Counted from the first letter of the stretch, positions 1 through 8,493 are shown. The stretch: 23,024 nt of DNA from JBEIJQ01 sp040380145 (GCA_040380145.1 JBEIJQ010000028.1:1-23024), one strand, 5' to 3'. The notes: generated from the sequence alone by a model not told the origin. A program made the numbers and translations.

Positions 1-1
1 G

Positions 2-175
2 CTCTGGAGAAGCGTCAAGTACGAGCACGTCTTCCTTCACGAGTACGAAAACGGTGGCGATCTGTGGAATGGCCTGCACCGCTACTGGCGGTTTTACAAC
101 GAAGAGAGGCCCCATCAAGGACTTGGCTACAAAACCCCAAAAGAAGTTTTTTACCAAAAAATCCTCTCGATTTGA
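2..175 (+). CDS. IS3-family transposase (OrfB/integrase), C-terminal end only
   Basis: This is the last 57 codons of a transposase whose start lies outside the window. The reading frame ends with WRFYNEERPHQGLGYKTPKEVF and a TGA stop. The NEERPHQGLGYKTP block is the hallmark of the C-terminal end of the IS3-family DDE integrase core, where the catalytic Glu has already passed. The protein would cut and join the ends of its insertion sequence. I could not recognise the right terminal inverted repeat or a target duplication downstream, so the end of the element is not fixed. The family call is firm; subgroup is unknown. Whether the upstream part is intact cannot be seen. Confidence 0.85.
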   Translation, partial: LWRSVKYEHVFLHEYENGGDLWNGLHRYWRFYNEERPHQGLGYKTPKEVFYQKILSI

Positions 176-602
176 ACCATTACCTCCATGATGAAACCTA
201 TTTTTGTACCGTTCCCCAAAACACACAGGACAACTCTTCGAACTGACAGACTGCCCCCCGTACACGTTTTGAGGAATTTCGATCTCTTGTCAACCAATTT
301 TTATCCCCTGCCACAGCTTAATTTAGGGTACTTACTGGTCCAACAATGGGGGGAAGCATAGGGATATCCGGGTCATCAAAACAAAGCAAAAGGTCGCCAC
401 CAACTTTCAGACTCTGAAAGGCGCCAGGCACTTCGCAGGGATTCAAGCCTTTGCCTCCACTCTCCGCAAGCATTCCATGAATGTCTTCAAGCACTTCACC
501 ATGGTTCTCGAGGGAAAAGAAATTGTCTTTCGAATAGCCTAAACTTTTACAAAAAATGTAGAACCCTCGTGTGTGGCCGCTGATTGTGCCATATTTGCAA
601 AC
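176..602. other. Gene-poor stretch between IS end and metal transporter; possible gene remnant
   Basis: No convincing complete gene is present. Base composition is visibly lower in GC than the flanking genes. On the minus strand, the stretch from about 560 down to a TAA at 318-320 reads as plausible protein (for example SLGYSKDNFFSLENHGEV, and further on GGDLLLCFDDPDIPML). It has no good start codon and runs without a stop into the antisense of the next gene, so it may be the 3' remnant of a lost gene or chance. The right end of the insertion sequence should lie in the first part of this stretch. Confidence 0.4.
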
Positions 603-1613
603 ATGAAAATTCCATTGGCATTGTTGTTTGCCCTCGCTTTGCTGTGCGCGTCCGGGCTTTGGGGCCAACGCCCCGTCGTGGTGGCGACCACCACGATGAT
701 CGCCGACATGGCTTCCCACTTGGCTGGTCCGCACTTGGAGGTGCGCAGCCTGATGCCGGTGGGCGGCGACCCGCACCTGTACGAGCCCACGCCCTCGGAC
801 GCGGTGGTGCTGTCCAATGCCGATCTGCTGCTGCGCAACGGCCTCGGGCTGGAAGGCTGGTTGGATCCGATGCTGCGGAACACCGGCAAAAGCATCCCGT
901 TGGCGACCGTCACGGACGGCATCCTGCCCATTCGCAGCGCCGACCACCACGGTGCGCCGGATCCCCACGCTTGGATGGATGTGCGCTTGGCCAAGCAATA
1001 CGCCGCCAACATATCCCGTGCGTTCGAGGCGTTGGATCCGGGCCATGCTGCGGATTTCCGACAGCGGCTGTCGGCCTATTCCGCCGAGCTGGATTCGCTG
1101 GATGCAGAGGTGCGGCTGCTGGTGTCGGCCGTGCCGGACGAACAGCGCGTGCTGATCACTTCCCACGACGCTTTCCACTACTTCGCCAACGCCTACGGCT
1201 TCGAGGTGGACGCCACGATGGGCACTTCCACCGATGCCGAGGCCCGTACCATCGACATCGCGCGGCTCGGCGACGCCATCCGCCGGCGCGGTTTGCGGGC
1301 CATTTTCGTGGAAAGCACGGTCAATCCGCAGTTGTTGGAGCAGTTGGCCCGAGACCACGGCATCGCCATCGGCGGAAAACTGTACGCCGATTCGCTGGGC
1401 GAGCCGGGCACCGAGGCGGGCACCTATGTGGGCATGGTGCGGCACAACGCCCGGACCATCGTGGCCGGATTGCTCGGCGTGGCCCGCCCGCCCGAGCAAT
1501 CGGGTTCCGGGCCCTTGGGCTGGTGGCCTTTCGCGGCCCTCGGCGCCCTGGTGGCCTTTGGCGTGCTGTTTTTGTTGCGCAACCATTTCCGAAAAGACGA
1601 TCTGTATGCTTAG
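603..1613 (+). CDS. TroA/ZnuA-type metal ABC transporter substrate-binding protein with C-terminal membrane anchor
   Basis: This 336-residue protein would capture a divalent metal outside the inner membrane and pass it to an ABC permease. The ATG at 603 is preferred because it directly begins a signal peptide (MKIPLALLFALALLCASG); an upstream in-frame ATG at 573 adds a polar leader. Ligand positions of cluster A-I binding proteins are visible: H58 (GGDPHLYEP), H122 (DPHAWMD), H188 (TSHDAFHYF) and D263 (LYADSLG). His rather than Glu at the third site resembles the zinc-type proteins (TroA, ZnuA) more than the manganese type; this metal assignment is inference. A short His-containing loop (HH, 115-116) precedes the second ligand. 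Oddly, residues about 306-326 form a hydrophobic helix followed by RNHFRKDD, which should tether the C-terminus to the membrane. The stop overlaps the start of the ATPase gene by eight bases. Confidence 0.9.
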   Translation: MKIPLALLFALALLCASGLWGQRPVVVATTTMIADMASHLAGPHLEVRSLMPVGGDPHLYEPTPSDAVVLSNADLLLRNGLGLEGWLDPMLRNTGKSIPLATVTDGILPIRSADHHGAPDPHAWMDVRLAKQYAANISRAFEALDPGHAADFRQRLSAYSAELDSLDAEVRLLVSAVPDEQRVLITSHDAFHYFANAYGFEVDATMGTSTDAEARTIDIARLGDAIRRRGLRAIFVESTVNPQLLEQLARDHGIAIGGKLYADSLGEPGTEAGTYVGMVRHNARTIVAGLLGVARPPEQSGSGPLGWWPFAALGALVAFGVLFLLRNHFRKDDLYA

Positions 1614-2331
1614 CGTCCAATCCATCGGCGTGGCATACGACCAGCGCCTCGTGCTCTCGAACATCTATTTCGAAGTGCCTCCCGGCAAGGTATATGGGGT
1701 GCTCGGTCCCAACGGGGCGGGCAAATCCACGCTGTTCAAATCCATCTTGGGTTTGGTGCCGCGCCTCTCGGGCGAGGTGTTTTTCGAGGGCGCGCCGCTG
1801 GAAAAGCAGTTGCGCCGTTTGGCCTATGTGCCCCAGCGCAACGATCTGGACTGGACCTTTCCCGCCACGGTGTACGATGTGGTGCTGATGGGCCGTTACC
1901 CGCACAAGTCGCTGTTGGCCCGGATCGGGCCGTCCGACAAGGCTTTGGTGCGCTCGGCCTTGGAGGAACTGGGCATCGCGCATCTTTGGGATCGTCCGAT
2001 CGGGGCCTTGTCGGGCGGCCAGCAACAGCGCGTGTTTTTGGCCCGGGCCCTTTGTCAGCAGGCCGATCTGTTTTTCTTGGACGAGCCTTTCGTGGGCGTG
2101 GACGCGGCCACGGAGGAGAGGATCGTGCAGACCCTGCGCCGCTTGGCCGACCGCGGCAAGACCCTGTTGGTGGTGCACCACGACCTGTCCACCGTGAACC
2201 GCTATTTCGACGGCGTGCTGTTGCTCAACCAACGGCTCGTGGCCGCGGGGCCCACCGCCGAGGTTTTCACGGAGGCCAACATCGCCGCCGCTTACGGGGG
2301 GCAGTTGACGATCCTGCACAAAGCCCCGTAA
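1606..2331 (+). CDS. Metal (zinc/manganese-type) ABC transporter ATP-binding protein
   Basis: This 241-residue protein is a stand-alone ABC ATPase that would power import of the metal bound by the preceding protein. All nucleotide-binding motifs are intact: Walker A GPNGAGKST, Q-loop in YVPQRND, signature LSGGQQQR, Walker B LFFLDEP and the switch histidine in VVHHD. The sequence around YVPQRNDLDWTFPATV is typical of the ZnuC/MntB/TroB group. The ATG overlaps the upstream stop (ATGCTTAG), a sign of translational coupling. The downstream gene is convergent and starts a different unit, so the expected membrane permease is missing from this locus. It may lie elsewhere or have been lost near the IS element upstream. 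Confidence 0.92.
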   Translation: MLSVQSIGVAYDQRLVLSNIYFEVPPGKVYGVLGPNGAGKSTLFKSILGLVPRLSGEVFFEGAPLEKQLRRLAYVPQRNDLDWTFPATVYDVVLMGRYPHKSLLARIGPSDKALVRSALEELGIAHLWDRPIGALSGGQQQRVFLARALCQQADLFFLDEPFVGVDAATEERIVQTLRRLADRGKTLLVVHHDLSTVNRYFDGVLLLNQRLVAAGPTAEVFTEANIAAAYGGQLTILHKAP

Positions 2332-2350
2332 AGCGGATTATTCCTCCCGG

Positions 2351-4255
2351 TCACTGGTAATTCCAGGCGGAAGTGTAACTGTCGGTTTTTTCGCAGTACT
2401 CCAAAAAGGCCTTGTAAAAAGGGTGGTTGCCGAAGGTGGCGCTGTCGCCGATCACCACCAATTTGAGTTTGGCGCGGGTCATGGCCACATTCATCCGGCG
2501 GATGTCGGACAGAAAGCCGATCTCGCCCTTGTCGTTGGAGCGGACGAGCGAGATGTAGATGACGTCCCGCTCCTGTCCTTGGAAAGCGTCCACCGTGTCG
2601 ATGGCCACATCGGCGGCGGGGAAGTGGTCGAAGTCCGATTTGAAGGAAGACTGGATGAAAAGGGTCTGTTCCTTGTAGGGCGAAATGATCCCCACGCTGT
2701 AGGGGCGGATCTTGGCACGTGCCAGCAGGTCGTCGAGATGTCGGCGCACGACGAAATACTCCTCTTCGTTGTAGCGGCTGAGCGTTTCGGGGTGCTGTTT
2801 TTCCTCGAATCCGCAACCGGCGGTGTCGATGAATTCGAGCGGGCTTTCGTTGCCGCCTTCGAGCGCCACTGTGCGGTACTTCACGAAATCCGCGGCCTGC
2901 AGGGCGCCGCCGTAGAACCAGGCGTTGGAAAATTCCATGATCGTCTCGTTCATCCGGTACTGGACGGTGAGCAGGCTGGAAACGGACAGTCGGCGCAGGG
3001 CTTTTTCCATCAGGGTGGTGCCGAAGCCCAGCCGGGCGGCCTCGGGCGATTTGACCGTGGGCGGCAGTTGGTGGGGGTCGCCGGCGAACACCACGCGGTG
3101 CGCCTTGGTGATCGGGATCCAAGTGGCCGGTTCGAGCGCTTGGGCGGCCTCGTCGATCACCACCGTCCCGAAGGTGCGTTTTTCGAGGTAACTGTCCACG
3201 GCGCCCACCAGCGTGCAGCAGATCACATCGGCCTCGGAGATGATTTTTTGGATCACATACGATTCGAGCATGCGGGCGTGGGCCATCACGCTGCGGGCCT
3301 CCTCCCAAGCCGAGCGGCGTTCCTCGCGTTCTTTTTCTCCGAAATTTCTTCTGAACTGTTCGGCTTTTCGGCGCAATTGGGCGGCCTCGAGCTTCATTTT
3401 TTTGACTTCCTGCATTTCGCCGCGTTCGGCGAGGCGGCCTTCCACGGTGTGGCGCAGGAGGCTTTCGTCCACCCGCGAGAGATTGCCGATCCGCACCACT
3501 TGGAGTCCGGCCGCCGACAGGCGTTCGGTGAGCAGGTCCACGGCCGGGTTGGACGGGGCGCACACGAGAATGTTTTTTTCCGTCTTGGCGATCTGTCGGA
3601 CGGCTTCCACGATGGTGGTCGTTTTGCCCGTGCCGGGCGGACCGTGCACCAGGGCCACATCCTCGGCGCACAGCACATGGTGGACGGCCTCCAGCTGCGA
3701 AGGGTTCAGGTGGGTGGCCTCCACCGGAAACCGGTCGGATCGGAAGGAGGCCGGTTCCGAGCCGTACAGCACTCCGCGCAGGTGCGCCAGTCGGTTGCCC
3801 TTGGCCTTGGCGGCGGTTTCGAGGGCGCGCTGCATCTCGCGGTAGCTGCGCTCGTCGAACGACATGTCGATGCCGTTTTTGCTTTTCAGCGCCCAATCCG
3901 GGAGTTCCTCCACCGAAAAAACGATCTTCATCCGGTCGCGGTCGGCAAAATCGATCACGCCGCGCAGGCTGGCCGTTTCGTTGCCGGGCTGTTGCGAAAA
4001 ATAGGTCACGGGCATGCCGGGGCGGAACTTGTGGGGCTTGCCCTTGTGCTTGGTGCGTTCGATGATCAGATACGGGTATTCGCCCAGGCCGTAGCCGCTG
4101 CTTTCGATCAGGACGGGAAACCAAGACGAACCGTCTTCTGCCCTTTTGGACAGGGGCGTTTGCTTCAACAGTCGGTCAAATTCGGCTTGTTCGGCCTTCC
4201 ACTCCAATTGGAGCAGCTCGAGGACGGGCAGCAGGGGATTTTTTTCTTCGGACAA
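2351..4255 (-). CDS. Superfamily 1B DNA/RNA helicase of the UPF1/IGHMBP2 (DNA2/NAM7) type
   Basis: This 634-residue cytoplasmic helicase carries, in order, an N-terminal beta-barrel-like region (about 40-130), Walker A GPPGTGKTT (205-213), a charged helical insertion rich in E/R/K (about 265-325), the DEAAQ Walker B motif, GDPHQLPP (motif III), VQYRMNE (motif IV), VDAFQGQERDV (motif V) and NVAMTRAK (motif VI). This is the full set for an ATP-dependent 5'-3' SF1B enzyme. The substrate (DNA or RNA) cannot be told from sequence. The only start available is TTG at 4255: the in-frame stop at 4292-4294 lies upstream with no ATG between. It sits 31 bases after the HlyD-like gene on the same strand and may be read through from it. 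Confidence 0.9.
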   Translation of the reverse strand: MSEEKNPLLPVLELLQLEWKAEQAEFDRLLKQTPLSKRAEDGSSWFPVLIESSGYGLGEYPYLIIERTKHKGKPHKFRPGMPVTYFSQQPGNETASLRGVIDFADRDRMKIVFSVEELPDWALKSKNGIDMSFDERSYREMQRALETAAKAKGNRLAHLRGVLYGSEPASFRSDRFPVEATHLNPSQLEAVHHVLCAEDVALVHGPPGTGKTTTIVEAVRQIAKTEKNILVCAPSNPAVDLLTERLSAAGLQVVRIGNLSRVDESLLRHTVEGRLAERGEMQEVKKMKLEAAQLRRKAEQFRRNFGEKEREERRSAWEEARSVMAHARMLESYVIQKIISEADVICCTLVGAVDSYLEKRTFGTVVIDEAAQALEPATWIPITKAHRVVFAGDPHQLPPTVKSPEAARLGFGTTLMEKALRRLSVSSLLTVQYRMNETIMEFSNAWFYGGALQAADFVKYRTVALEGGNESPLEFIDTAGCGFEEKQHPETLSRYNEEEYFVVRRHLDDLLARAKIRPYSVGIISPYKEQTLFIQSSFKSDFDHFPAADVAIDTVDAFQGQERDVIYISLVRSNDKGEIGFLSDIRRMNVAMTRAKLKLVVIGDSATFGNHPFYKAFLEYCEKTDSYTSAWNYQ

Positions 4256-4270
4256 AAGAGAAAAAGAAAA

Positions 4271-4284
4271 TTTTTTGGAAAAAA
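4271..4284. repeat. T6-GG-A6 intergenic palindrome
   Basis: The sequence is tttttt-gg-aaaaaa and fills most of the 31-base gap between the HlyD-like gene and the helicase. It is the shortest member of a motif that recurs in other gaps of this window. On the coding strand of the helicase it places an A/T-rich leader immediately before the TTG start. Confidence 0.5.
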
Positions 4285-4286
4285 GG

Positions 4287-5663
4287 TCACTTCAGCGATT
4301 TCGCGGGCGCTTTGGTCTTGGGCTTTTCGTCGTCCGCGGTGGGGTTGTTGTAAAATTCCGGGGGGAAGCCGTTGAGCTGTCGCCAGATCTCGTACCAGAT
4401 GGGCACGTTTTTCAAAAGGATCATGCCCCTTGCGCCCGAACCGGCCCGCAGCAAATCGGGCCAAGGGCGGTCGTTCGGGTCTTGTGCGACCAGCACCCGG
4501 TACTTGTTGTCCTTGATCGAAACCCGATCAATGGCCGAGATCACGCCCCCGTAGGTGCCGGTGGAAACGCCCGGCCAGCCCGAAAACACGAAGGCGGGCC
4601 ATCCGTCGAAGATGATGCGCACGTGCTTGCCCGTGTCGAGCAGGGGAACGTCCATCGGATTGACGAAGACCTCCACGGCGAGCCCGGCGTCGGCGGGCAT
4701 CACGCTGACCACGGCCTCTCCTTCCTTGACCGTTTCGCCGATTCCCGGTGTCAGGGCCTGCACGATGTAGCAATCTTGTGGGGCCACCACCGCATAAAAG
4801 CCCGAACGGACGCTGTAACTGGCGTACTGGCTCTCGAGCTTGGCCATGCCTCCTTGGGCATCGTAGAGGTCGGACTGGGTGCTGAACCGATCGGATTGCG
4901 ACTTGGCGATTTTTTCGCCGTATTCGTTTCGGAGGTTGTTCAGCTCGATCATCGCGTTGAGCAATTCATTGCGGGAGCCGAGCAGTTTGTTTTCCACTGC
5001 GAGCCGCTTGGAGGCCGTTTCCTGTTCCTTGAGTTGGCGCCGCTCCAGTTCCACCAGTGATATCACGCCTTTTTGGAACATTTCCTTGGCGCGGCCGAGC
5101 TGGTCGCGGGCCACTTGGAAGTCCTTTTCGGCGGCCACCAGTTCCATGCTGTCGGACTGCACTTTCAGGCTGCCCTGCCGGATCTTGTTCTGGGCCTGTT
5201 CGGTTTTCAGGCGCAGGTTTTCGCGCAAGGCGGCGATTTGTTGGTCGAGCGCTTCCATTTTGCTGGAGTAGGCGCCGATGGCCGATTCTTTGGCCCGCAC
5301 TTGCAGGTCTTGGCGGTCGAGCAGTTGGGGGTCGAAGTATTCGGCCTTGATTTCCGACAGCGAAACGATGGTATCGCCCTTTTTGACCAATTGTCCTTCC
5401 CGCACATGCCAATGTTCCACCCGGCCTGCGATGGTGGTGTGGATGGTCTGTGGGCGATCTTCCGGGCGCAGGGTGGTCACCTCGCCCTTGGCCTGGACAT
5501 TCTGGGTCCAGGGCAGGAACATGAAAAAGAACACCAGAAAAAATGCCACGACCAGCACCAGCGCGAACTTGTGCTTGGATCGCATCAGGGTCATCGCGCT
5601 GAACGAGCGATAATCCCGGGCGTTGATTTTGTTGGCGATCGAATTGTCGGTGATGTTGAGCAT
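4287..5663 (-). CDS. HlyD-family membrane fusion (periplasmic adaptor) protein
   Basis: This 458-residue protein should link an inner-membrane ABC exporter to an outer-membrane channel. It has one transmembrane helix (about 32-52), then the first half of a biotinyl-lipoyl-like domain (IAGRVEHWHVREGQLVKKGD, about 79-98). A long helical hairpin rich in Q/E/K/R follows (about 108-270), then the second lipoyl half and a beta-barrel region with the EGEAVVSVMPAD and VFVNPMDVPLLDTG segments. The C-terminal tail is lysine- and proline-rich. It lies 21 bases downstream of the exporter gene, so the pair forms a transport operon. No TolC-like gene is in the window. The tail GFPPEFYNNP resembles no motif I can name. 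The exported substrate is unknown. Confidence 0.88.
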   Translation of the reverse strand: MLNITDNSIANKINARDYRSFSAMTLMRSKHKFALVLVVAFFLVFFFMFLPWTQNVQAKGEVTTLRPEDRPQTIHTTIAGRVEHWHVREGQLVKKGDTIVSLSEIKAEYFDPQLLDRQDLQVRAKESAIGAYSSKMEALDQQIAALRENLRLKTEQAQNKIRQGSLKVQSDSMELVAAEKDFQVARDQLGRAKEMFQKGVISLVELERRQLKEQETASKRLAVENKLLGSRNELLNAMIELNNLRNEYGEKIAKSQSDRFSTQSDLYDAQGGMAKLESQYASYSVRSGFYAVVAPQDCYIVQALTPGIGETVKEGEAVVSVMPADAGLAVEVFVNPMDVPLLDTGKHVRIIFDGWPAFVFSGWPGVSTGTYGGVISAIDRVSIKDNKYRVLVAQDPNDRPWPDLLRAGSGARGMILLKNVPIWYEIWRQLNGFPPEFYNNPTADDEKPKTKAPAKSLK

Positions 5664-5684
5664 CGGATATGAAAGTAGGGGTCT

Positions 5685-7423
5685 TCAGCGTCTGAACAAA
5701 TGCTCGGCTTCCGGTCGCGCGGAGATTTCCGAAAAAGTGCCGGCCGCTACGATCCGACCTTCCTCCATCAGCACCACCCGGTCGCAGCGGGAAGCGAACA
5801 CGGGATCGTTCGAGACCACAAAGAGCGTCCACGGGGCATCAGGGCCGGTGAGCAGATCGGCCACGCTTTCCCGTTCGGCCAAATGGAAATTGGCGAAATC
5901 CTCGTCGAGGGCGATCAGGCGCGGATGATGGCAGAGCACCCGTGCCAACAGGATTTTTTGCACGATCGTGCGGGGTTTTTCGATTCCCTCCGAATTGATC
6001 GGCATGTCGTAGCCCATTGGATGGGCCATCACAAAATCCTCCAATCCGGCCTTTTTGACGGCCCGGATCACGCTCTCCAAGGTCGCTTGACGGTGGCCGA
6101 CCGAGATATTTTCGAACAGGGTCCCCCTGAACAGGGTTTCGCGGGATGATATGTCGCCGATGCAATTCAATAAGCTGGCCAGATGCAGGTTCTGCTGCGG
6201 AATGCCGTTGTAGGAGACCGTTCCCCGATAGGGAGCGTTGGTGGCCGTGATCAGTCGCAGGAGCGTGGAGCGGCCGGAGCCGCCCGAGCCGCAGAGGCAG
6301 ATTTTTTCGCCCGGCCGCACATCCAGTTCCACATTGCGCAGGGCGGGCTTTTGTCCGGCCGCATATATATGCGTGACATCTTTGATCTGCACGGCCATGC
6401 CCCGTCCCGTGTCCACTTTTTCGAACGAAAGCCCTTGGTCGCTTTCCAACGGGATGTCGGTCACTTGGCCGATTTTTTCCAGGCCGGTCAACACATCGTA
6501 GATGGTTTCCAGTGAATTGAAGAATTTTTCGATCGAAGCGGCCACCAAGATGATCACGATTTCGGCGGCGACGAACTGGCCGATGTTGATCTGGTTGGTC
6601 ATCACGAGATAGCCTCCGATGCCCAGCAGCATTCCGGTGACGAACATTTTGAAGAAAACCGCCCCGCCGAGCTGTTGGAGCAGCACCAAGAAGTGTTTTT
6701 TGCGAGCGTCGAGGTATTTGACCGCCAGTTCGTCGGTCCGTTCCAGGGGCAGCCCGGAATCGCCGGCCTGCTTGAATGTGGAGGCATTGCGGGCCAGTTC
6801 CTCGAGCCAATGGGCCATTTCGTACTTATAGGAGGATTCTTTCAAACTGCTTTCCAGCCCTCGTTTCCAAGTGATCACCAGCAGCAGCGCAATCAGCACC
6901 ACTACCACGAACGAAAAGACGATGAAGGTGGAATGGTAAAAACCGATGAGGATCAATCCAAAGGCCACTTCGACGATGGAAGAGGAAAAATCGAGCAAGA
7001 TTTTGGAAAGTCCTTTTTGGACCTGCACGGTATCGAAAAAGCGGTTGACCAATTCGGGCGGATAGCGGCCGTGGATGGCCTCGGCCCTGAATCGGGGGAT
7101 CCGAAAGGCAAACTCAAAAGCCGAACGGACATACAATCGTCGTTGCAGGTTTTCCACGATGGATACCTGCAAAATACGCAGCACCCCTACAAAAGCCGTC
7201 CCCACGCCCACGACGAGCACCAGCACCAACCATGACACCGCAAACTGCCCCCCGGCGATCAGGTTGATAATGGCCTGTACTCCCAGGGGAATGGTCGGGC
7301 GATCAGTCCGGAAAAAAAAGAAAAAACAAAAATGAACAGGATGTCGCGCCGATCGGGGTGCAACAGCAGGAAAAATCTTTGCAGCGGTTTGAGGGCCGAT
7401 TGGCTTTTCAGGGAATCCCCCAT
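5685..7423 (-). pseudogene. ABC exporter (fused permease and ATPase), disrupted by a -1 frameshift near 7296
   Basis: The ATG at 7423 starts MGDSLKSQ and a hydrophobic helix, but the frame hits a stop at 7259-7261 after 54 codons. The next frame then carries on with IPLGVQAIINLIAGG, the natural continuation, to the end at 5685. One missing base around 7296/7297 (GLIA-x-TIPLGVQ) explains this; corrected length would be about 579 residues. The permease part has several transmembrane helices and the segments SAFEFAFRIPR and PELVNRFFDT, which I associate with Bacteroidota exporters encoded beside HlyD proteins. The ATPase part is unusual: Walker A reads GSGGSGRST with Arg (codon 6270-6272) in place of Lys, the signature region is SEGIEKPRTIVQK instead of LSGGQ, and the switch His is Asn (VSNDP). 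Walker B (LIALDED) is intact. A true pseudogene, a sequencing error, or recoding are all possible. Confidence 0.75.
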
Positions 7424-7484
7424 AGAGCGGTCCTTTGAAGACGTTTGTGTTCGGTGGTCTCGGATGGTTCGGAAAGTCTGATCG

Positions 7485-7513
7485 TTTGCGGAAACAGTCC
7501 GTTTTTCCGCAAA
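7485..7513. promoter_or_regulatory. Perfect 10-bp inverted repeat upstream of the exporter operon
   Basis: The arms tttgcggaaa (7485-7494) and tttccgcaaa (7504-7513) are exact reverse complements separated by nine bases. The site ends 62 bases before the exporter ATG on the minus strand. No T-run follows on either strand, so it does not look like an intrinsic terminator. It could be a dimeric repressor operator or an RNA hairpin in the leader. No regulator gene is adjacent. Confidence 0.4.
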
Positions 7514-7543
7514 GAATCTAACCCGGAATGGGGGAAAATGTTC

Positions 7544-7559
7544 TTTTTTTTGAAAAAAA
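7544..7559. repeat. T8-G-A7 intergenic palindrome
   Basis: The sequence is eight T, one G, seven A. It lies in the 183-base gap between the methyltransferase stop (7607) and the exporter start (7423), both on the minus strand. It could act as a weak terminator after the protease/methyltransferase cluster. Confidence 0.45.
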
Positions 7560-7606
7560 TGATAGGAAAACTATCGCGTTTTTCCGATCCGAAAAAGGCG
7601 GCGTTT

Positions 7607-8485
7607 TCATCGGCTTCCACGGGCATAGGTGCCCAAGGGCAGCCTCAGTCCATCGCTGAAGGGCACGAAGAGTTCGCCTGATTCGATTTTTTCGAGCCGG
7701 AAGTGGAGGCGGAGGAGGTTTTCGGCCACGAGGGCGGAAAGCCCCATCGCGTACATGTTGAGCAGCACGAAACCGTGCTCCGGATCGAGCAGTTGTGCGC
7801 AGAGCGACATCATTTCGTCTATCTGTTTTTCCAGCACCCATTTTTCGCCGTCCGGTCCGCGGCCGTACGCCGGTGGATCAAGGACGATGCCGTGGTATTT
7901 TTTTCCCCGGCGCACTTCGCGCTGGACGAACCTGAAAGCATCTTCCACCACCCATCGGATATCGGACTGGCCGGAGTTTTCCATGTTTTCGCGGGCCCAA
8001 GAGATCACCTGTTTGACTGAATCCACGTGGGTCACGTCGGCCCCGGCCGCTCGGGCGGCCAGGGATGCGCCGCCGGTGTAGGCGAACAGGTTGAGCACGG
8101 CGGGCTTTTCCACGGGAATTGCCCGCAGGGTATCGTACAGGTAATTCCAGTTTTCGGCCTGCTCGGGAAAAATCCCCACGTGCTTGAAGGCGGTCAGCCC
8201 CAATCGGAAACAGAGCTGCATGTCCCCGTGCCCGTAGCGGATCTTCCATTGCTGGGGCATTCCTTTGGCCAGTGCCCAATCGCCCGAATCGGCATCCTTG
8301 CCCGAATTTCGGGTGAACCGCGCCTGTGCTTGGGTTTCCCAGAAAGCCGGGGACTGCGTTTTGGGCCAAACCGCTTGTGGTTCGGGCCTCGACAGAACAA
8401 ACGTACCGAAACGCTCGAGTTTTTCGAAGCCGCCGCAGTCCAGCAGGGCATAGTCGGGAAAAGGGGGGAGTCCGAGAAGGCGCAT
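7607..8485 (-). CDS. Class I SAM-dependent methyltransferase (RlmI-like, COG1092 type)
   Basis: This 292-residue protein belongs to the SAM-dependent methyltransferases related to the 23S rRNA m5C enzyme RlmI. The SAM-binding motif I is NLFAYTGGASLAA, followed by the acidic residue in THVDSVKQ (motif II). The catalytic motif IV is IVLDPPAYGRG, where DPP(A/S) is typical of nucleic-acid methylation. The N-terminal PUA domain of full RlmI is absent or reduced; instead there is a short region ending in the WKIRYGHGDM segment. The ATG at 8485 is chosen because it leaves eight bases after the upstream stop; an in-frame non-ATG start at 8524 would overlap that gene. It is the last gene of a four-gene minus-strand cluster. 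The target RNA is not predictable here. Confidence 0.85.
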   Translation of the reverse strand: MRLLGLPPFPDYALLDCGGFEKLERFGTFVLSRPEPQAVWPKTQSPAFWETQAQARFTRNSGKDADSGDWALAKGMPQQWKIRYGHGDMQLCFRLGLTAFKHVGIFPEQAENWNYLYDTLRAIPVEKPAVLNLFAYTGGASLAARAAGADVTHVDSVKQVISWARENMENSGQSDIRWVVEDAFRFVQREVRRGKKYHGIVLDPPAYGRGPDGEKWVLEKQIDEMMSLCAQLLDPEHGFVLLNMYAMGLSALVAENLLRLHFRLEKIESGELFVPFSDGLRLPLGTYARGSR

Positions 8486-8493
8486 ATCGAGGT

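Noticed and set aside
64..246. 60-codon open frame in the IS region
   Set aside because: Out of frame with the transposase and overlapping its conserved NEERPHQGLGYKTP end; no independent support.
176..300. Right terminal inverted repeat of the IS3 element
   Set aside because: The left end is outside the window, so no pair can be compared, and no sequence here clearly matches a known IS3 end.
318..1664. 448-codon open frame on the minus strand opposite the metal-binding protein gene
   Set aside because: Antisense shadow of a gene with signal peptide, metal ligands and family motifs. Only its last part (318-560) is outside that gene and is treated as a possible remnant.
2292..4375. Two frames of more than 600 codons overlapping the helicase (one on each strand)
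   Set aside because: Both are shadows in GC-rich DNA. They are Arg/Pro/Gly/His-rich and have no domain, while the true frame holds all helicase motifs.
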